Positions 40,185 through 40,401 of a DNA stretch of 40,401 nt are shown one piece after another. The notes below the pieces were generated by a model that saw only the letters and a program-made list of their open reading frames with translations, was not told the origin of the DNA and made no database searches. The number at the start of each line of letters is the position of its first letter. The stretch's first letter is position 1. The DNA lies in assembly GCA_012517815.1 (NCBI GenBank), contig JAAYUF010000134.1, positions 1 to 40,401 of the forward strand, written 5' to 3'. The position numbers and the translations under genes were made by a program. Source of the stretch: Clostridiales bacterium (GTDB lineage Bacteria; Bacillota; Clostridia; Christensenellales; Aristaeellaceae).

Positions 40185-40401
40185 TCAGAGCAGGCGGTAG
40201 CTCGCGTGGTATGTACAGGAGTATAGCGACGCATTGTTGAAAGGCCGTGATCGGTTCCTGAAGATGCGGTGAAAGTTGATGGGCGGGTTGAGCGGCGTTT
40301 TCCCATGCAGCCTGCCCGATGCTGCGCATGGACCGGCGTCTCCCGCAAACCCTCCCGATCGTTGTCGCGCGGTGCCCGGCGCGTGGTGAGGCTTTGGCGC
40401 A
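40185..40401 (-). CDS. Possible 3' end of a gene cut by the window edge
   Basis: On the minus strand a frame enters from the right edge and stops at TGA (40185-40187), about 72 codons. The last part reads HGKTPLNPPINFHRIFRNRS, then RPFNNASLYSCTYHASYRLL, which looks like folded protein and is less Arg-rich than competing frames. The strong hairpin at 40074-40108 follows on the same strand, as expected for a gene end. No family is recognised. Confidence 0.3.
   Translation of the reverse strand, partial: APKPHHAPGTARQRSGGFAGDAGPCAASGRLHGKTPLNPPINFHRIFRNRSRPFNNASLYSCTYHASYRLL

Overview
The window looks like chromosomal DNA of a G+C-rich, gut-type member of the Clostridia (something like Christensenellales or a related Eubacteriales lineage). 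I base this on strong AGGAGG ribosome binding sites with ATG/GTG/TTG starts, a tRNA with encoded CCA, a YesN/AraC-type membrane regulator, an LplB/LplC-type sugar ABC transporter and a TRAP transporter. This is inference from gene content, not a database match.

Layout. (1) 1-1979, minus: the N-terminal part of a membrane protein with a very long Pro/Ala/Tyr-rich region, a 12-residue tandem repeat and one transmembrane helix; its 3' end is off the window. (2) 2593-2668: tRNA-Thr(GGT). (3) 2624-13320: an integrated element of about 10.6 kb inserted at that tRNA and bounded by a perfect 83-bp direct repeat. It carries a tyrosine integrase, a repressor with a divergent early promoter, an excisionase-like protein, a CHC2 primase, a DUF3987 helicase/primase-like protein, a small PDDEXK nuclease, small phage-type proteins, a secreted cargo protein, and a two-gene defence-like cassette (M.EcoRI-type adenine methyltransferase plus DUF262-HNH nuclease). 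I see no capsid, portal, tail or conjugation genes, so it resembles a phage satellite or other minimal integrative element.

(4) 13718-20548: a LysR regulator divergent from an apparent operon for a TRAP transporter (dctPQM), an OsmC-type thiol peroxidase, a cupin, a stand-alone lipoyl H-protein and dihydrolipoyl dehydrogenase. The last enzymes could form a closed electron chain from NADH to OsmC. (5) 20974-39532: a large carbohydrate-use locus. It has a DapA-type aldolase, a PHP hydrolase, a GH27 enzyme, a 1120-residue putative six-hairpin glycosidase-like protein, a Cache-like/AraC regulator, a DUF4432 epimerase-like protein, a GH172 (DUF2961) enzyme, an enolase-superfamily acid-sugar dehydratase, a zinc-dependent sugar/alcohol dehydrogenase, an M24 metallohydrolase and an ABC importer (two permeases and a binding protein). 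The glycosidases lack signal peptides, so imported oligosaccharides are probably cut inside the cell. The dehydrogenase, dehydratase and aldolase suggest a non-phosphorylative oxidative sugar pathway.

(6) Three intergenic regions downstream of genes (24653-24881, 32757-32996, 39870-40108) hold copies of one module of about 175-180 bp. Each copy is enclosed by two near-identical hairpins, and the hairpin sequence differs from locus to locus. This repeat family and the DUF262-HNH/methyltransferase pair are the most interesting unexplained structures here.
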